Position numbers and translations under genes: made by a program. From NCBI RefSeq assembly GCF_001514195.1, contig NZ_KQ948740.1:399712-463711 (forward strand): DNA of 64,000 nucleotides. Direction: 5' to 3'. The notes beneath the pieces were generated by a model that ran no database searches, was not told the DNA's origin, and saw nothing but the letters and a program-made list of their open reading frames with translations. This DNA comes from Streptomyces griseorubiginosus. GTDB lineage: Bacteria > Actinomycetota > Actinomycetes > Streptomycetales > Streptomycetaceae. Positions 16,498 to 25,380 of this stretch are shown here, piece by piece (position 1 is the stretch's first letter; each line of letters opens with the position of its first letter).

Positions 16498-17631
16498 ATG
16501 ACCACCACACTCGAAAACCCCCCGATCCAGCAGACCCCGGTCCGGACCGTCACCGGCGTGCTCGACATCGACGCGAACGGCAAGGGTCACCTCCGCTCCG
16601 CCGGTCTGCTCCCGACCCCCTCCGACCTCCAGGTCTCCCCCGCCCTGATCCGCAGGTACGGCCTGCGCAAGGGCGATCTCGTCGAGGGAACCCGCGGCGA
16701 GCAGCGCGCCCTCACCGAGATCGCCCGGGTCGACGGCCGCGTCCCCGACCGGAACCGCCGCCACTTCCACGACCTGACCCCGCTGCACCCGCGCGAGCGG
16801 ATCCGGCTCGAGCACCCGGCGTCCGGCCTCACCGGACGGGTGGCCGATCTGATCGCCCCCGTCGGCAAGGGCCAGCGCGGGCTGATCGTGGCCCCGCCCA
16901 AGACCGGCAAGACCGTGCTGCTCCAGCAGATCGCGGCCGCGGTCGCCGGCAACCACCCCGAGTGCCGCCTGATGGTGGTGCTCCTCGACGAACGCCCCGA
17001 GGAGGTCACCGACATGCGGCGCTCCGTGCGGGGCGAGGTGTACGCCTCGACGTTCGACCGCACGCCCAAGCAGCACATCGCGCTCGCCGAGCTGGTGATC
17101 GAGCGGGCCAAGCGGCTCGTCGAGGCCGGCGAGGACGTCGTCATCCTGCTCGACTCCCTGACCCGGCTGTGCCGGGCCCACAACAACGCGGCCTCCGGCA
17201 ACGGCCGCACGCTCAGCGGGGGCGTCGACGCGACCGCGCTGATCGGGCCGAAGAAGTTCTTCGGTGCCGCCCGGCTCGCCGAGGAGGGCGGTTCGCTGAC
17301 CATCCTCGCCACCGCCCTGGTGGAGACCGGTTCACGCGCCGACGACTTCTACTTCGAGGAGCTCAAGAGCACCGGCAACATGGAGCTACGCCTGGACCGC
17401 GAACTCGCCTCCCGGCGGGTGTTCCCGGCCGTCGCCGTCAACCCCTCCGGCACCCGCCGCGAGGAACTCCTGCTCCCGTCGGCCGAGTTGGCCACGGTCC
17501 ACGGTCTGCGCCGGGCCCTCCAGACCCGCGACGGCCAGGCCAGCCTGGAGACGCTCCTGGAGCGGATGCGCGAGACCCCGGACAACGCGACGTTCCTGCG
17601 CCGCATCCAGCCGACGCTGCCGACGGGCTGA
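16498..17631 (+). CDS. rho: Short transcription termination factor Rho (paralogue)
   Basis: The 377-residue protein has the Rho cold-shock-type RNA-binding domain near 15-75 (VTGVLDIDANGKGHLRS, VSPALIRRYGLRKGDLVEG). The RecA-like motor follows with Walker A APPKTGKTVLL, Walker B LMVVLLDERPEEVTDM, VVILLDSLTRLCRAHNNA and ATALVETGSRADD. The N-terminal Rho_N helical region and the basic insertion of the main actinobacterial Rho are absent, so this is likely a second, compact Rho. ATG 16498 starts where homology begins. The open frame reaches back to GTG 16297 but with unrelated sequence. Confidence 0.9.
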   Translation: MTTTLENPPIQQTPVRTVTGVLDIDANGKGHLRSAGLLPTPSDLQVSPALIRRYGLRKGDLVEGTRGEQRALTEIARVDGRVPDRNRRHFHDLTPLHPRERIRLEHPASGLTGRVADLIAPVGKGQRGLIVAPPKTGKTVLLQQIAAAVAGNHPECRLMVVLLDERPEEVTDMRRSVRGEVYASTFDRTPKQHIALAELVIERAKRLVEAGEDVVILLDSLTRLCRAHNNAASGNGRTLSGGVDATALIGPKKFFGAARLAEEGGSLTILATALVETGSRADDFYFEELKSTGNMELRLDRELASRRVFPAVAVNPSGTRREELLLPSAELATVHGLRRALQTRDGQASLETLLERMRETPDNATFLRRIQPTLPTG

Positions 17632-17816
17632 CGGGGCGTCGAGGGACGGGACCGGTGACCGACGCGACCGGTGACCGACGGGCCGTCCAGCCTCGGCGTC
17701 CGGTGGCTGACGGGCCTTCGAGCCTCGGGGCCGGTGGCTGACGCGACCGTTGACTGACGGGGCCGGTGGCCGACACGACCGTTGACTGACGGGCCCGGTG
17801 GCTGACGGGCCATCAC
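17632..17816. repeat. Degenerate tandem repeats after the rho stop codon
   Basis: The stop context ggctgacggg at the end of rho is echoed five more times as ctgacg inside units such as cggtggctgacgggcc and gttgactgacgggg, interspersed with ggtgaccgacg. Copies are imperfect and spacing varies. This fills most of the 285-bp gap before the next gene, where no gene or clear terminator was found. Confidence 0.6.
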
Positions 17817-17916
17817 CCCTCCGGGTGCCCGCGGCCCCTCGTCCGTCCGGGTGCTCACGCGCGCCGCACGGCCCGGGCAGCACGGTGTACGGCGGGTCCC
17901 TTCCTAGCTTTGCGGT

Positions 17917-19092
17917 ATGACAATCGGATTTACCTCCCGGTTTGCCGTCCCGGCCTGCGCGCTGTGCATGACCGGACTGCTGGCGCTCGCCCCCGCCACG
18001 GCGGCCGCGCACACGGGCTCCGGACCCGGCGCACCCGGCAGACCCCGCACCCCGGCCGTGTCACCCGCCCTGCTGTACCAGTCCGGCACCCAGGCCCGCC
18101 CGCACTCCGGCGCACCCCGCGTCCCGGACGTGTCCGCGCTGTCGTGGGTGGTGGCCGACGCCCGCAGCGGGGAGGTGCTCGCGGCCCACGACGCCCACCG
18201 CAGGCTGCCGCCGGCCAGCACGCTGAAGACCCTGTTCGCCCTGACCGTGCTGCCCGTGCTGCCCGGCGGGCTCCGGCACACCGTCCGGCCGGAGGATCTC
18301 GCGGGCATCGGGCCCGGCAGCAGCCTGGTCGGGGTCGCCGAGGGCCAGACCTACCAGGTCGCCGACCTGTGGCGCGGGGTCTTCCTCAACTCCGGCAACG
18401 ACGCCGTGCACGTCCTGGCCCGGCTGAGCGGCGGCTGGCGCGCGGCGGCCACCCGGATGCAGGCCAAGGCGAGGGCGCTGGGCGCCCGGGACACCCACGT
18501 CCGCTCCCCCGACGGCTACGACACCCCGGGCCAGGTCTCCTCCGCGTACGACCTCGCCGTCTTCGGCCGGGCGGGGCTGCGCAACGCGGACTTCGCCCGG
18601 TACTGCGGCACCGCCACAGCAAGTTTCCCGGGCCGGGGCGGATGGTCGTACGGGATCCAGAACACCAACCGGCTGCTGACCGGCGCCAACGGCGTGGCGC
18701 GCTACGACGGGCTGATCGGCATCAAGAACGGCTACACCAGCCACGCGGGCAACACGCTCGTCGCCGCCGCCCGCCGGGGCGACCGCACCCTCGTCGTGAC
18801 GGTGATGAACCCCCAGTCCGGCGGCGGCTTCACGGTCTACGAGGAGGCGCGCGCGCTGCTCGACTGGGGGTTCGCCGCGGCCGGGCGGGTCGATCCGGTG
18901 GGCTCCTTGGACGCGCTGCGGGTACGGCCCAGGCCGGGGCCCGCGGCCGTGCCGGTCGCGGCGGCGGTGTCGCCGCCCGCCGCGGGGCCCGGCTGGCTGG
19001 AGACCTGGGCCATCCTGGGCGCGGCCGGGCTCGGGGCGGGGTCGATGGCCCTGGCGCTCAGGGCGAGGTTCGGGCGGGCGGCCCGGGGCTGA
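17917..19092 (+). CDS. D-alanyl-D-alanine carboxypeptidase (S11 family)
   Basis: The 391-residue exported penicillin-binding protein has a signal peptide at about 1-31 (ending ATAAAH). The active site is Ser101-TL-Lys104, with Ser159-Gly-Asn161 and Lys270-Asn-Gly272 in place of KTG. A C-terminal membrane anchor lies near 352-385, followed by basic residues. It trims the terminal D-Ala of peptidoglycan stem peptides at the outer face of the membrane. The last 256 bp lie opposite the 3' end of the convergent glycosyltransferase frame. Confidence 0.9.
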   Translation: MTIGFTSRFAVPACALCMTGLLALAPATAAAHTGSGPGAPGRPRTPAVSPALLYQSGTQARPHSGAPRVPDVSALSWVVADARSGEVLAAHDAHRRLPPASTLKTLFALTVLPVLPGGLRHTVRPEDLAGIGPGSSLVGVAEGQTYQVADLWRGVFLNSGNDAVHVLARLSGGWRAAATRMQAKARALGARDTHVRSPDGYDTPGQVSSAYDLAVFGRAGLRNADFARYCGTATASFPGRGGWSYGIQNTNRLLTGANGVARYDGLIGIKNGYTSHAGNTLVAAARRGDRTLVVTVMNPQSGGGFTVYEEARALLDWGFAAAGRVDPVGSLDALRVRPRPGPAAVPVAAAVSPPAAGPGWLETWAILGAAGLGAGSMALALRARFGRAARG

Positions 19093-20192
19093 CCGACCGG
19101 CAGCCACAGCAGCAGGCCGAGGGTGATCCACGCGTAGGTGTTGCCGCCGAGGAAGCCGTCGACGCCGGACGCGTCGTCGAACCACAGCCACACCACGCTG
19201 GTGCACAGCACGGCGTACAGGGCGCCCGCGATCCGTGGGTGCCCCGCGCGCACCAGGACGGCGAACGAGGGCAGCAGCCACACCAGATGGTGGACCCAGG
19301 TGATCGGGCTGACCAGGCAGGCGGTCAGTCCGGTCAGGGCGAACGCGGCCGTCCAGTCCTGTGCCGCGGCGGCCCGCCGGGCCCGTACGGCCCATACGCA
19401 CAGGGTCAGCAGCACGGCCACGGCCCACACCGCGCGGTCCGTTTCGCCGAGCCGGGCCAGGATGCCCTGGAGGGACTGGTTGGAGACATAGTCCAGGCGG
19501 CCCACCCGGGTCGTGTCCCACATCGCGTCGGTCCAGTAGAAGCGGGAGGCGTCCGGAGCCACGACGGCAGCGAACCCGGTCGCCGCCAGCGCCACCACGG
19601 TGGCGACCGCCGCCGCACGCCAACGCCTGGTGACCAGGAGCAGGCCGATGAAGAGAGCCGGCGTGAGCTTCACGGCGGCGGCCAGACCGATCCCGACGCC
19701 GGCCAGGCGTCCCCGGCCGGTCGCGAGCAGCCGGGCGTCGACGAGGACGAGGGCCAGCAGCAGCAGGTTCACCTGGCCGAAGCTGAAGGTGTCCCGCAAC
19801 GGTTCGAACAGCGCGAGCGCGCAGGCGCCCAGGGTGCAGCCGTACCAGCCGAGGCGCCGCCAGGCGCGGCCGGTGAGCAGGCGTACGACCAGGGCGAGCG
19901 CGGCCAGGTTGAGCAGCAGGCCGACGGCGATGGCCGTGCGCAGGCCGAGCAGGGCCATGGGCACCATGGCGACGGCCGCGAACGGCGGGTAGGTGAAGCC
20001 GTACGGCGTCCCCGGGACCCGGTAGTCGTAGAGCCGTCCGCCGTGGTGGATCCAGGTGTCCACGGCTCCGTGGTAGACGCGCAGGTCGAACCAGTCGCGC
20101 AGCAGGGGCACGGTCGCGGTGAACGCGGTGACGGCGGCGGCGAGGGTCAGGACCAGGAGCAGTCGGCCGCGGTCCGTGCCCGGCGCCCTCAT
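18837..20192 (-). CDS. GT87-type polyprenol-dependent mannosyltransferase
   Basis: This 451-residue multi-pass protein belongs to the DUF2029/GT87 group. It has about ten membrane helices and the lumenal-side motifs LRDWFDLRVYHGAVDTW, YRVPGTPYGFTYPPFAA and SFGQVNLLLL. These enzymes use polyprenyl-phosphate mannose to build cell-envelope glycans. The start overlaps the mptB-like stop (ATGA, 20189-20192). The last ~85 residues after LLLWLPVGQP are low-complexity and antisense to the carboxypeptidase gene. The natural end may be near 19090, with read-through of an open antisense frame. Confidence 0.8.
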   Translation of the reverse strand: MRAPGTDRGRLLLVLTLAAAVTAFTATVPLLRDWFDLRVYHGAVDTWIHHGGRLYDYRVPGTPYGFTYPPFAAVAMVPMALLGLRTAIAVGLLLNLAALALVVRLLTGRAWRRLGWYGCTLGACALALFEPLRDTFSFGQVNLLLLALVLVDARLLATGRGRLAGVGIGLAAAVKLTPALFIGLLLVTRRWRAAAVATVVALAATGFAAVVAPDASRFYWTDAMWDTTRVGRLDYVSNQSLQGILARLGETDRAVWAVAVLLTLCVWAVRARRAAAAQDWTAAFALTGLTACLVSPITWVHHLVWLLPSFAVLVRAGHPRIAGALYAVLCTSVVWLWFDDASGVDGFLGGNTYAWITLGLLLWLPVGQPRAARPNLALSARAIDPAPSPAAPRMAQVSSQPGPAAGGDTAAATGTAAGPGLGRTRSASKEPTGSTRPAAANPQSSSARASS

Positions 20193-21625
20193 GCCGTGTG
20201 TCCCGTCGGCGCGGTCCGGCCGATCCGGTGGGCCTGTCCCGTCGCGGCCCGCGCGGTCTGGTGGGCCTGGACGAGCACGACCAGGGCGAGTACTCCGCCC
20301 GAGACGGCGAGGACCAGTTGGCCGCCGTCGGCGGGGCCGCCGCTGGGCAGGGTGGCGAGGGCGAGGACCCCTGTCAGGGCGGCCACGCGGTGCCGTACGG
20401 AGGCGCTGGGCGCGGCTGCCGCTATCAGGAACAGGCCCCACAGCGCGTACCAGGGGCGGATCGCCGGGCCGAGGGCGGCGACGGTGGCGAGGCTCAGGCC
20501 GAGGGCGTAGACGGGTCGTGGACGGAGGCGCAGCCAGGTCCAGGCGATGAGGGCGACGGCGAGGACGACGCCGAGGGCGTGCCAGGCGGGGACGGCCAGC
20601 GGGGCCAGGTCGCTGCCGAGCCGTTTCAGCAGGGCCGCGGTGGCGCGGCCGAGGAGGCTGGTCAGGGCCCAGTTGCCGGATGACACGGGAGTGTCGAGGG
20701 CGCCTATCCAGCCGTAGCCGGTGCCCGCCACGGCCGTCGCGGCGACCGTGGTGGCGGCGGCCGACGCGGCGGCGGTCAGGACGGCTCTCGCCGGACGGTC
20801 GCCGGCCCGGATCCGCAGCACGACGATCGCCGCGAGCCCGAGCACGGCGGGCGCCTTCACCAGCGCGGCCAGTGTCACGAGGACGGCCCCCAGGACCGGC
20901 CATCTCCCCAGTGCGGCGACCAGTCCGAGGCCGAGCAGTCCCAGCATCACGGCGTCGTTGTGGGCGCCCGCGACCAGGTGGAGCAGGACGAGCGGGTTGA
21001 GGGCGCCGAGCCAGAGCGCGGCGGCCGGGTCGGCGCCGCTGTGCCGGGCGAGCCGGGGCAGCGCGGCCGCCATGAGGGCCACGCCGAGCAGGGCGACGAG
21101 CCGCATCCCGAACAGACCGGCGGGGAGTTCGCCCCGGGACGCCTTCGCGAGGGCGGAGGCGAGGCCGAGGAACACGGGCCCGTACGGGGCGGCCGTGTCG
21201 CGCCACATGGGGGCGACCTCGTCGGCGAGGGGGCCGCCGAGGAGGGCCGGGCCGTGGGTGTAGACGTCCATGTGGGCGTCGGCCATGGCGCCCTGGGCGA
21301 GGTAGCTGTAGACGTCCCTGCTGAACAGGGGCGGGGCGAGCAGCAGCGGAGCCGACCAGACGGCCAGGACGACCATGAGCTCATGGGTGCCGGGCCGGGT
21401 CGAGGGGTCGCGCACCAGACGGCCGAGCAGCAGCCAGGCCGCGATCAGGAGGACGACGCCGAAGTAGACACCCACCAGCCCCAGCGCGGCCTGCGGCGAG
21501 GCCGGGGCGAGGAGCTCGCGCACGGGCAGGGCGCCCGCGGTCTCACCCCCTGCGGCGAGGAACGCGGTGCCGACCAGGCCGAGGATCTGGCAGCGGCGGA
21601 GATCGACGGGAATGTTGGCCAACAC
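20189..21625 (-). CDS. mptB: MptB-like alpha-(1->6)-mannopyranosyltransferase
   Basis: The 478-residue integral membrane protein has about 12-13 helices and the GT-C motifs LFSRDVYSYLAQGAMA and VAGAHNDAVMLGLLGLGL, typical of MptB. This is the polyprenol-phosphate-mannose-dependent enzyme that extends mannan chains of lipoglycans in actinobacteria. GTG 21625 is the start. It is translationally coupled to the downstream GT87 gene, suggesting joint glycan assembly. The C-terminal tail (from about 455) is polar and Ala/Thr/Gly-rich. Confidence 0.82.
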   Translation of the reverse strand: MLANIPVDLRRCQILGLVGTAFLAAGGETAGALPVRELLAPASPQAALGLVGVYFGVVLLIAAWLLLGRLVRDPSTRPGTHELMVVLAVWSAPLLLAPPLFSRDVYSYLAQGAMADAHMDVYTHGPALLGGPLADEVAPMWRDTAAPYGPVFLGLASALAKASRGELPAGLFGMRLVALLGVALMAAALPRLARHSGADPAAALWLGALNPLVLLHLVAGAHNDAVMLGLLGLGLVAALGRWPVLGAVLVTLAALVKAPAVLGLAAIVVLRIRAGDRPARAVLTAAASAAATTVAATAVAGTGYGWIGALDTPVSSGNWALTSLLGRATAALLKRLGSDLAPLAVPAWHALGVVLAVALIAWTWLRLRPRPVYALGLSLATVAALGPAIRPWYALWGLFLIAAAAPSASVRHRVAALTGVLALATLPSGGPADGGQLVLAVSGGVLALVVLVQAHQTARAATGQAHRIGRTAPTGHTA

Positions 21626-21740
21626 GTGGGCAGCGTGGCAGTCGAGGGTGGCGGTCAGGCGACAGGGCGGCGACCGGAGTGTGACCGGTGCGGGCCGGCC
21701 GCTCGCACCCGGGAGGGCTCCCGGAACGCGGGCTTTCCAA

Positions 21741-21853
21741 GAACGTGGCGCTCTCGAATCGTGGCGGCTTCAGAACGTGGCGCTCTCGAAACGTGGCGGC
21801 TTCAGAACGTGGCGCTCTCGAATCGTGGCGGCTTCAGAACGTGGCGCTCTCAG
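21741..21853 (-). repeat. 16/32-bp tandem repeat starting at the glutaminase stop codon
   Basis: Seven 16-bp units run downstream from the glutaminase end. TTCTGAAGCCGCCACG alternates with ATTCGAGAGCGCCACG (once TTTCGAGA...), giving an apparent 32-bp period (gaacgtggcgctctc at 21741, 21773, 21805 and 21837). The first unit, TTCTGAGAGCGCCACG, contains the gene's own last codon and stop. There are no unique spacers between units, so this is not a CRISPR array. Confidence 0.9.
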
Positions 21854-22785
21854 AACACCGACAGGCCCGTCAGCGTCGTGAACCGGTCCAGGGCCGCCAC
21901 GCCCGCCACGGAGTTGCCGCGTTCGTCCAGGCCCGGGCTCCACACGCACAGGGTGCAGCGGCCCGGTACCACCGCGATGATGCCGCCGCCCACCCCGCTC
22001 TTGCCGGGCAGGCCCACCCGGTAGGCGAAGTCGCCTGCCGCGTCGTACGTGCCGCAGGTCAGCATGATGGCGTTGATCTGCTTGGCCTGGCTGCGGGTGA
22101 GGAGGCGGGTGCCGTCGGCGCGGATGCCGTGGCGGGCCAGGAAGCCGGTGGCGAGGGCCAGGTCGGCGCAGGACGCCCGGACCGAGCACTGGCGGAAGTA
22201 CTGGTCGAGCAGGACGGGGATGTCGTTGTCGATGTTGCCGTACGCGGCCATGAAGTGGGCCAGGGCCGCGTTGCGGTCGCCGTGCGCGGCCTCGGACGCG
22301 GCGACCTCCTCGTCGAAGGCCAGGTCCGGGTTGCCGCTCTCCTCGCGGAGGAAGGACAGGAGTTCACCGGCCGCGTCTCCGCTACGGCTGTGCAGGCGGT
22401 CGGTGACGACGAGGGCGCCCGCGTTGATGAACGGGTTGCGCGGGATGCCGTTCTCGTACTCCAGCTGCACCAGGGAGTTGAACGGGTTGCCGGAGGGCTC
22501 GCGACCCACGTGCTCCCAGAGTTCGTCGCCCTCGCGGGCCAGGTCGAGGGCGAGGGTGAACACCTTGGTGATGGACTGCGTGGAGAACGGCTCGCGCCAG
22601 TCCCCGACCCCGTAGACCGTGCCGTCCAGCTCGGCCACGGCCATGCCGAAGCTGCGCGGGTCGCAGGCGGCGAGCGCCGGGATGTAGTCGGCGGCGCGGC
22701 CGCGGCCCGGGGTCCGGGCGATCTCCTCGGCGATGCGCTCCAGGACCGGCTGGAAGGTCAGCGACGACGTCGTTGTCATGATCAC
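21850..22785 (-). CDS. glsA: Glutaminase
   Basis: The 311-residue serine-dependent beta-lactamase-fold glutaminase converts glutamine to glutamate and ammonia. The motif FSTQSITKVF holds the catalytic Ser-x-x-Lys, with NPFINAGALVV, ENGIPRNP and the C-terminal GLPGKSGVGGGIIAVVPG. Length is typical. GTG 22785 is preferred because GGAGG lies 7 nt upstream. It is the last gene of the asparagine/aspartate cluster, 50 bp behind aspA. Confidence 0.94.
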   Translation of the reverse strand: MIMTTTSSLTFQPVLERIAEEIARTPGRGRAADYIPALAACDPRSFGMAVAELDGTVYGVGDWREPFSTQSITKVFTLALDLAREGDELWEHVGREPSGNPFNSLVQLEYENGIPRNPFINAGALVVTDRLHSRSGDAAGELLSFLREESGNPDLAFDEEVAASEAAHGDRNAALAHFMAAYGNIDNDIPVLLDQYFRQCSVRASCADLALATGFLARHGIRADGTRLLTRSQAKQINAIMLTCGTYDAAGDFAYRVGLPGKSGVGGGIIAVVPGRCTLCVWSPGLDERGNSVAGVAALDRFTTLTGLSVF

Positions 22786-22835
22786 TATTGTGCCTCCGGG
22801 CCGGTCGTGGGGCGCATCGCGGCAGGTGAGGGCCG

Positions 22836-24248
22836 TCAGGCCACGGGTGAGCCACTGCCGGCGAGGATCTCCGGGCGCAGCAGCTCCGCGAGGGTCTCGG
22901 CGGGCAACAGGCCCTTCTCCAGGACGAGTTCGGCCACCCCGCGGCCCGTGGCGAGGGCCTCCTTGGCGATGTCGGTGGCGGCCGTGTAGCCGATGTGCGG
23001 GTTGAGGGCGGTGACCAGGCCGATGGAGTTCTCGACGGTCCGGCGCAGCACCTCGGTGTTGGCGGTGATGCCGTCCACGCAGCGCTCGGCGAGCGTCAGG
23101 CAGGCGGCGCGCAGGTGGGTGATCGACTCGGACAGGGAGTGCAGGATGATCGGCTCGAAGGCGTTCAGCTGGAGCTGTCCGGCCTCCGCGGCCATGGTGA
23201 TGGCCACGTCGTTCCCGATGACCTCGAAGGCGACCTGGTTGACGACCTCGGGGATGACCGGGTTGACCTTGCCGGGCATGATCGACGAACCGGCCTGCAC
23301 GGGCGGCAGGTTGATCTCGCCGAGACCGGCCCGCGGACCCGACGACAGCAGCCGCAGGTCGTTGCAGCTCTTGCTCAGCTTGACCGCGATCCGCTTCAGT
23401 ACGCCGGACATCTGGACGAACGCCCCGCAGTCCTGGGTCGCCTCGACCAGGTTGGCGGCGGTGACCAGCGGGAGCCCGGTGATCCGGGCGAGGTGACGGC
23501 GGGCCGACTCGGCGTACCCGACGGGAGCATTGAGTCCCGTCCCGATGGCCGTGGCGCCCAGGTTGATCTCATGGATCAACTCGACGGCCTCGTCAAGACG
23601 GCTGCGGTCCTCGTCCATCATGACGGCATAGGCCGAGAACTCCTGACCGAGCGTCATGGGCACCGCGTCCTGCAACTGTGTGCGGCCCATCTTGAGCACA
23701 TCACGGAACTCGACGGCCTTACGGGCGAAGGAGTCCTGGAGTACGGCCATCGCCTTGAGCAGTCCATGCACCGCGAAGACCGTCGCAATCTTGACGGCGG
23801 TCGGGTAGACGTCATTGGTCGACTGCCCCAGGTTGACGTCCTCGTTGGGGTGCAGGAACGAGTACTGCCCCTTCTCGTGTCCGAGCAGCTCCAGCGCCCG
23901 GTTCGCGATGACCTCGTTGGCGTTCATATTGGTGGAGGTACCGGCGCCGCCCTGGATCACGTCCACCACGAACTGGTCGTGCAGCTTCCCGTCCCGGATC
24001 TCCCGGCAGGCCTCGACGATCGCGGCCGCCTTGCGGGACTCCAGCAGCCCCAGCTCCTCGTTGGCGAGCGCGGCGGCCTCCTTCACGGCGGCGAGGGCGT
24101 CGATCAGGTGCGGGTAGGCCGAGATCGGGGTCCCGGTGATGGGAAAGTTCTCGGTGGCACGCAGGGTGTGCACACCCCAGTAGGCGTCGACGGGTACGTC
24201 CCGATCACCCAACAGATCGTGCTCACGGCGACTGATTGCGGCGTTCAT
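22836..24248 (-). CDS. aspA: Aspartate ammonia-lyase
   Basis: The 470-residue protein belongs to the fumarase/aspartase superfamily and carries the signature loop GSSIMPGKVNP. Other conserved blocks are GGAGTSTNMNANEVIANRA and NEDVNLGQSTNDVYPTA. It converts aspartate to fumarate and ammonia, and usually acts as a cytoplasmic homotetramer. AGAAGGA lies about 11 nt before the ATG. It stands between asparaginase and glutaminase, so the products of asparagine breakdown flow straight into the TCA cycle. Confidence 0.93.
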   Translation of the reverse strand: MNAAISRREHDLLGDRDVPVDAYWGVHTLRATENFPITGTPISAYPHLIDALAAVKEAAALANEELGLLESRKAAAIVEACREIRDGKLHDQFVVDVIQGGAGTSTNMNANEVIANRALELLGHEKGQYSFLHPNEDVNLGQSTNDVYPTAVKIATVFAVHGLLKAMAVLQDSFARKAVEFRDVLKMGRTQLQDAVPMTLGQEFSAYAVMMDEDRSRLDEAVELIHEINLGATAIGTGLNAPVGYAESARRHLARITGLPLVTAANLVEATQDCGAFVQMSGVLKRIAVKLSKSCNDLRLLSSGPRAGLGEINLPPVQAGSSIMPGKVNPVIPEVVNQVAFEVIGNDVAITMAAEAGQLQLNAFEPIILHSLSESITHLRAACLTLAERCVDGITANTEVLRRTVENSIGLVTALNPHIGYTAATDIAKEALATGRGVAELVLEKGLLPAETLAELLRPEILAGSGSPVA

Positions 24249-24289
24249 GAGGGTAGGTCCTTCTTCTGAGAGAGGCTCAGGTGAGTACT

Positions 24290-24350
24290 TTCGGGGGCGC
24301 GGGGAACTGCGCGACCAGCCACAACCGGCCCGCACCCGCACAACGACATG
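24290..24350. repeat. Streptomyces-type intergenic element
   Basis: The string gggcgcggggaactgcgcg, followed by accagccacaaccggcccgc, fills the gap between the asparaginase and aspA genes. Near-identical strings occur between genes in many Streptomyces genomes, from general familiarity rather than a search. It can form GC-rich secondary structure and may act as a transcript-end or processing element. Only one copy was noticed in this window. Confidence 0.5.
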
Positions 24351-24363
24351 CAGACCCGAGCTC

Positions 24364-25380
24364 TTAGGCGCAGGCAGACACGGAAACCGGGTCCAGCGAA
24401 CGAACGGGCCGCACAGCCCCGACCTCACGGCCGCCCCCGAGCAACGCCTCCCCCTGAAACTCCGTGAGCAACTCCGCCGAGACCCCGGCACGGGCCAGCG
24501 CCGCCGCGGCCACCGGAATCCGCGCCCGGTTCGCCCCGTCGGAGATCTTGACGGCGACGGCCCGCCCGTCGGGAAGGGCCGCGACCTCGACCCCCTCGAA
24601 CCCGTCCTTGGCCAGCAGCCCCGGCACCGCCTTCATCAGCGCGGCCACATCGCGCCCCGCCCCGGACGCCATCTCCGGATGCGCACGCATCGCGTCGGCG
24701 ACCCGCGCCTCGGGCGTACCGGGAGCCGCGGAGGTGATCCGGGCGGCGGCCCTCGCGAGGCCGTGCAGGGAGACGGAGAACAGCGGCGCACCGCAGCCGT
24801 CGACCGTCACGCGCGCGATCCGCTGCCCGGTCAGGTCCTCCACGATCTCGGCGATCGCCTGCTGGAGCGGGTGCGCGGGGTCGAGGTACCCGTCCAGGGG
24901 CCAGTCGTTGAGCACGCAGGTGTACAGCATCGCCGCGTGCTTCCCGGAGCAGTTCTGCGCGAGCCGGGACGGTCCGCGTCCTTCCCGGATCCACTCGTCC
25001 CGCACCGCCGGACCGAACGGCATGTCCGGGACGTTGCGCAGGGCGTCCTCGGTGATCCCCGCCAGTTCCAGGATCCGGCGCGCCCCGTCCAGGTGGCGTT
25101 CCTCGCCGGAGTGGCTGGCGGCGGTCAGCGAGAGGAGCTCGCCGTCGAGGGGCAGCCCGGCGCGGACCATGGCGACGGCCTGGACCGGCTTGAGCGCCGA
25201 GCGCGGGTAGAACGCGGCCTCGATGTCCCCGAGCTGGAAGCGGACCTCCCCGTCCCGGCCGAGGATGACGACGGATCCGTAGTGGATGCCCTCGACCAGG
25301 CCACCGCGGATGAGGTGGGCGACGGGAGCGTGGAGGGGCTCACGGACAAGGGGTGCGTCCGCGACGGAACTGCTGAACAT
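24364..25380 (-). CDS. Asparaginase (PF06089 type)
   Basis: The 338-residue protein is the class 3 (Rhizobium-type) asparaginase, unrelated to AnsA/AnsB. Typical motifs are VEGIHYGSVVILG, SALKPVQA, SHSGEERHLDGARRIL and NCSGKHAAML. It hydrolyses asparagine to aspartate and ammonia. ATG 25380 begins the conserved part, and a GTG immediately before it could also serve. It lies between the permease and aspA genes, matching the pathway order. Confidence 0.9.
   Translation of the reverse strand: MFSSSVADAPLVREPLHAPVAHLIRGGLVEGIHYGSVVILGRDGEVRFQLGDIEAAFYPRSALKPVQAVAMVRAGLPLDGELLSLTAASHSGEERHLDGARRILELAGITEDALRNVPDMPFGPAVRDEWIREGRGPSRLAQNCSGKHAAMLYTCVLNDWPLDGYLDPAHPLQQAIAEIVEDLTGQRIARVTVDGCGAPLFSVSLHGLARAAARITSAAPGTPEARVADAMRAHPEMASGAGRDVAALMKAVPGLLAKDGFEGVEVAALPDGRAVAVKISDGANRARIPVAAAALARAGVSAELLTEFQGEALLGGGREVGAVRPVRSLDPVSVSACA

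Noticed and set aside
17632..17916. Attachment site or integrase target
   Set aside because: No tRNA gene, integrase or flanking direct repeats were found. The repeats derive from the rho stop context.
21741..21853. Possible CRISPR array (32-bp repeats)
   Set aside because: Repeats are directly adjacent with no unique spacers, the real unit is 16 bp, and no cas genes are present.
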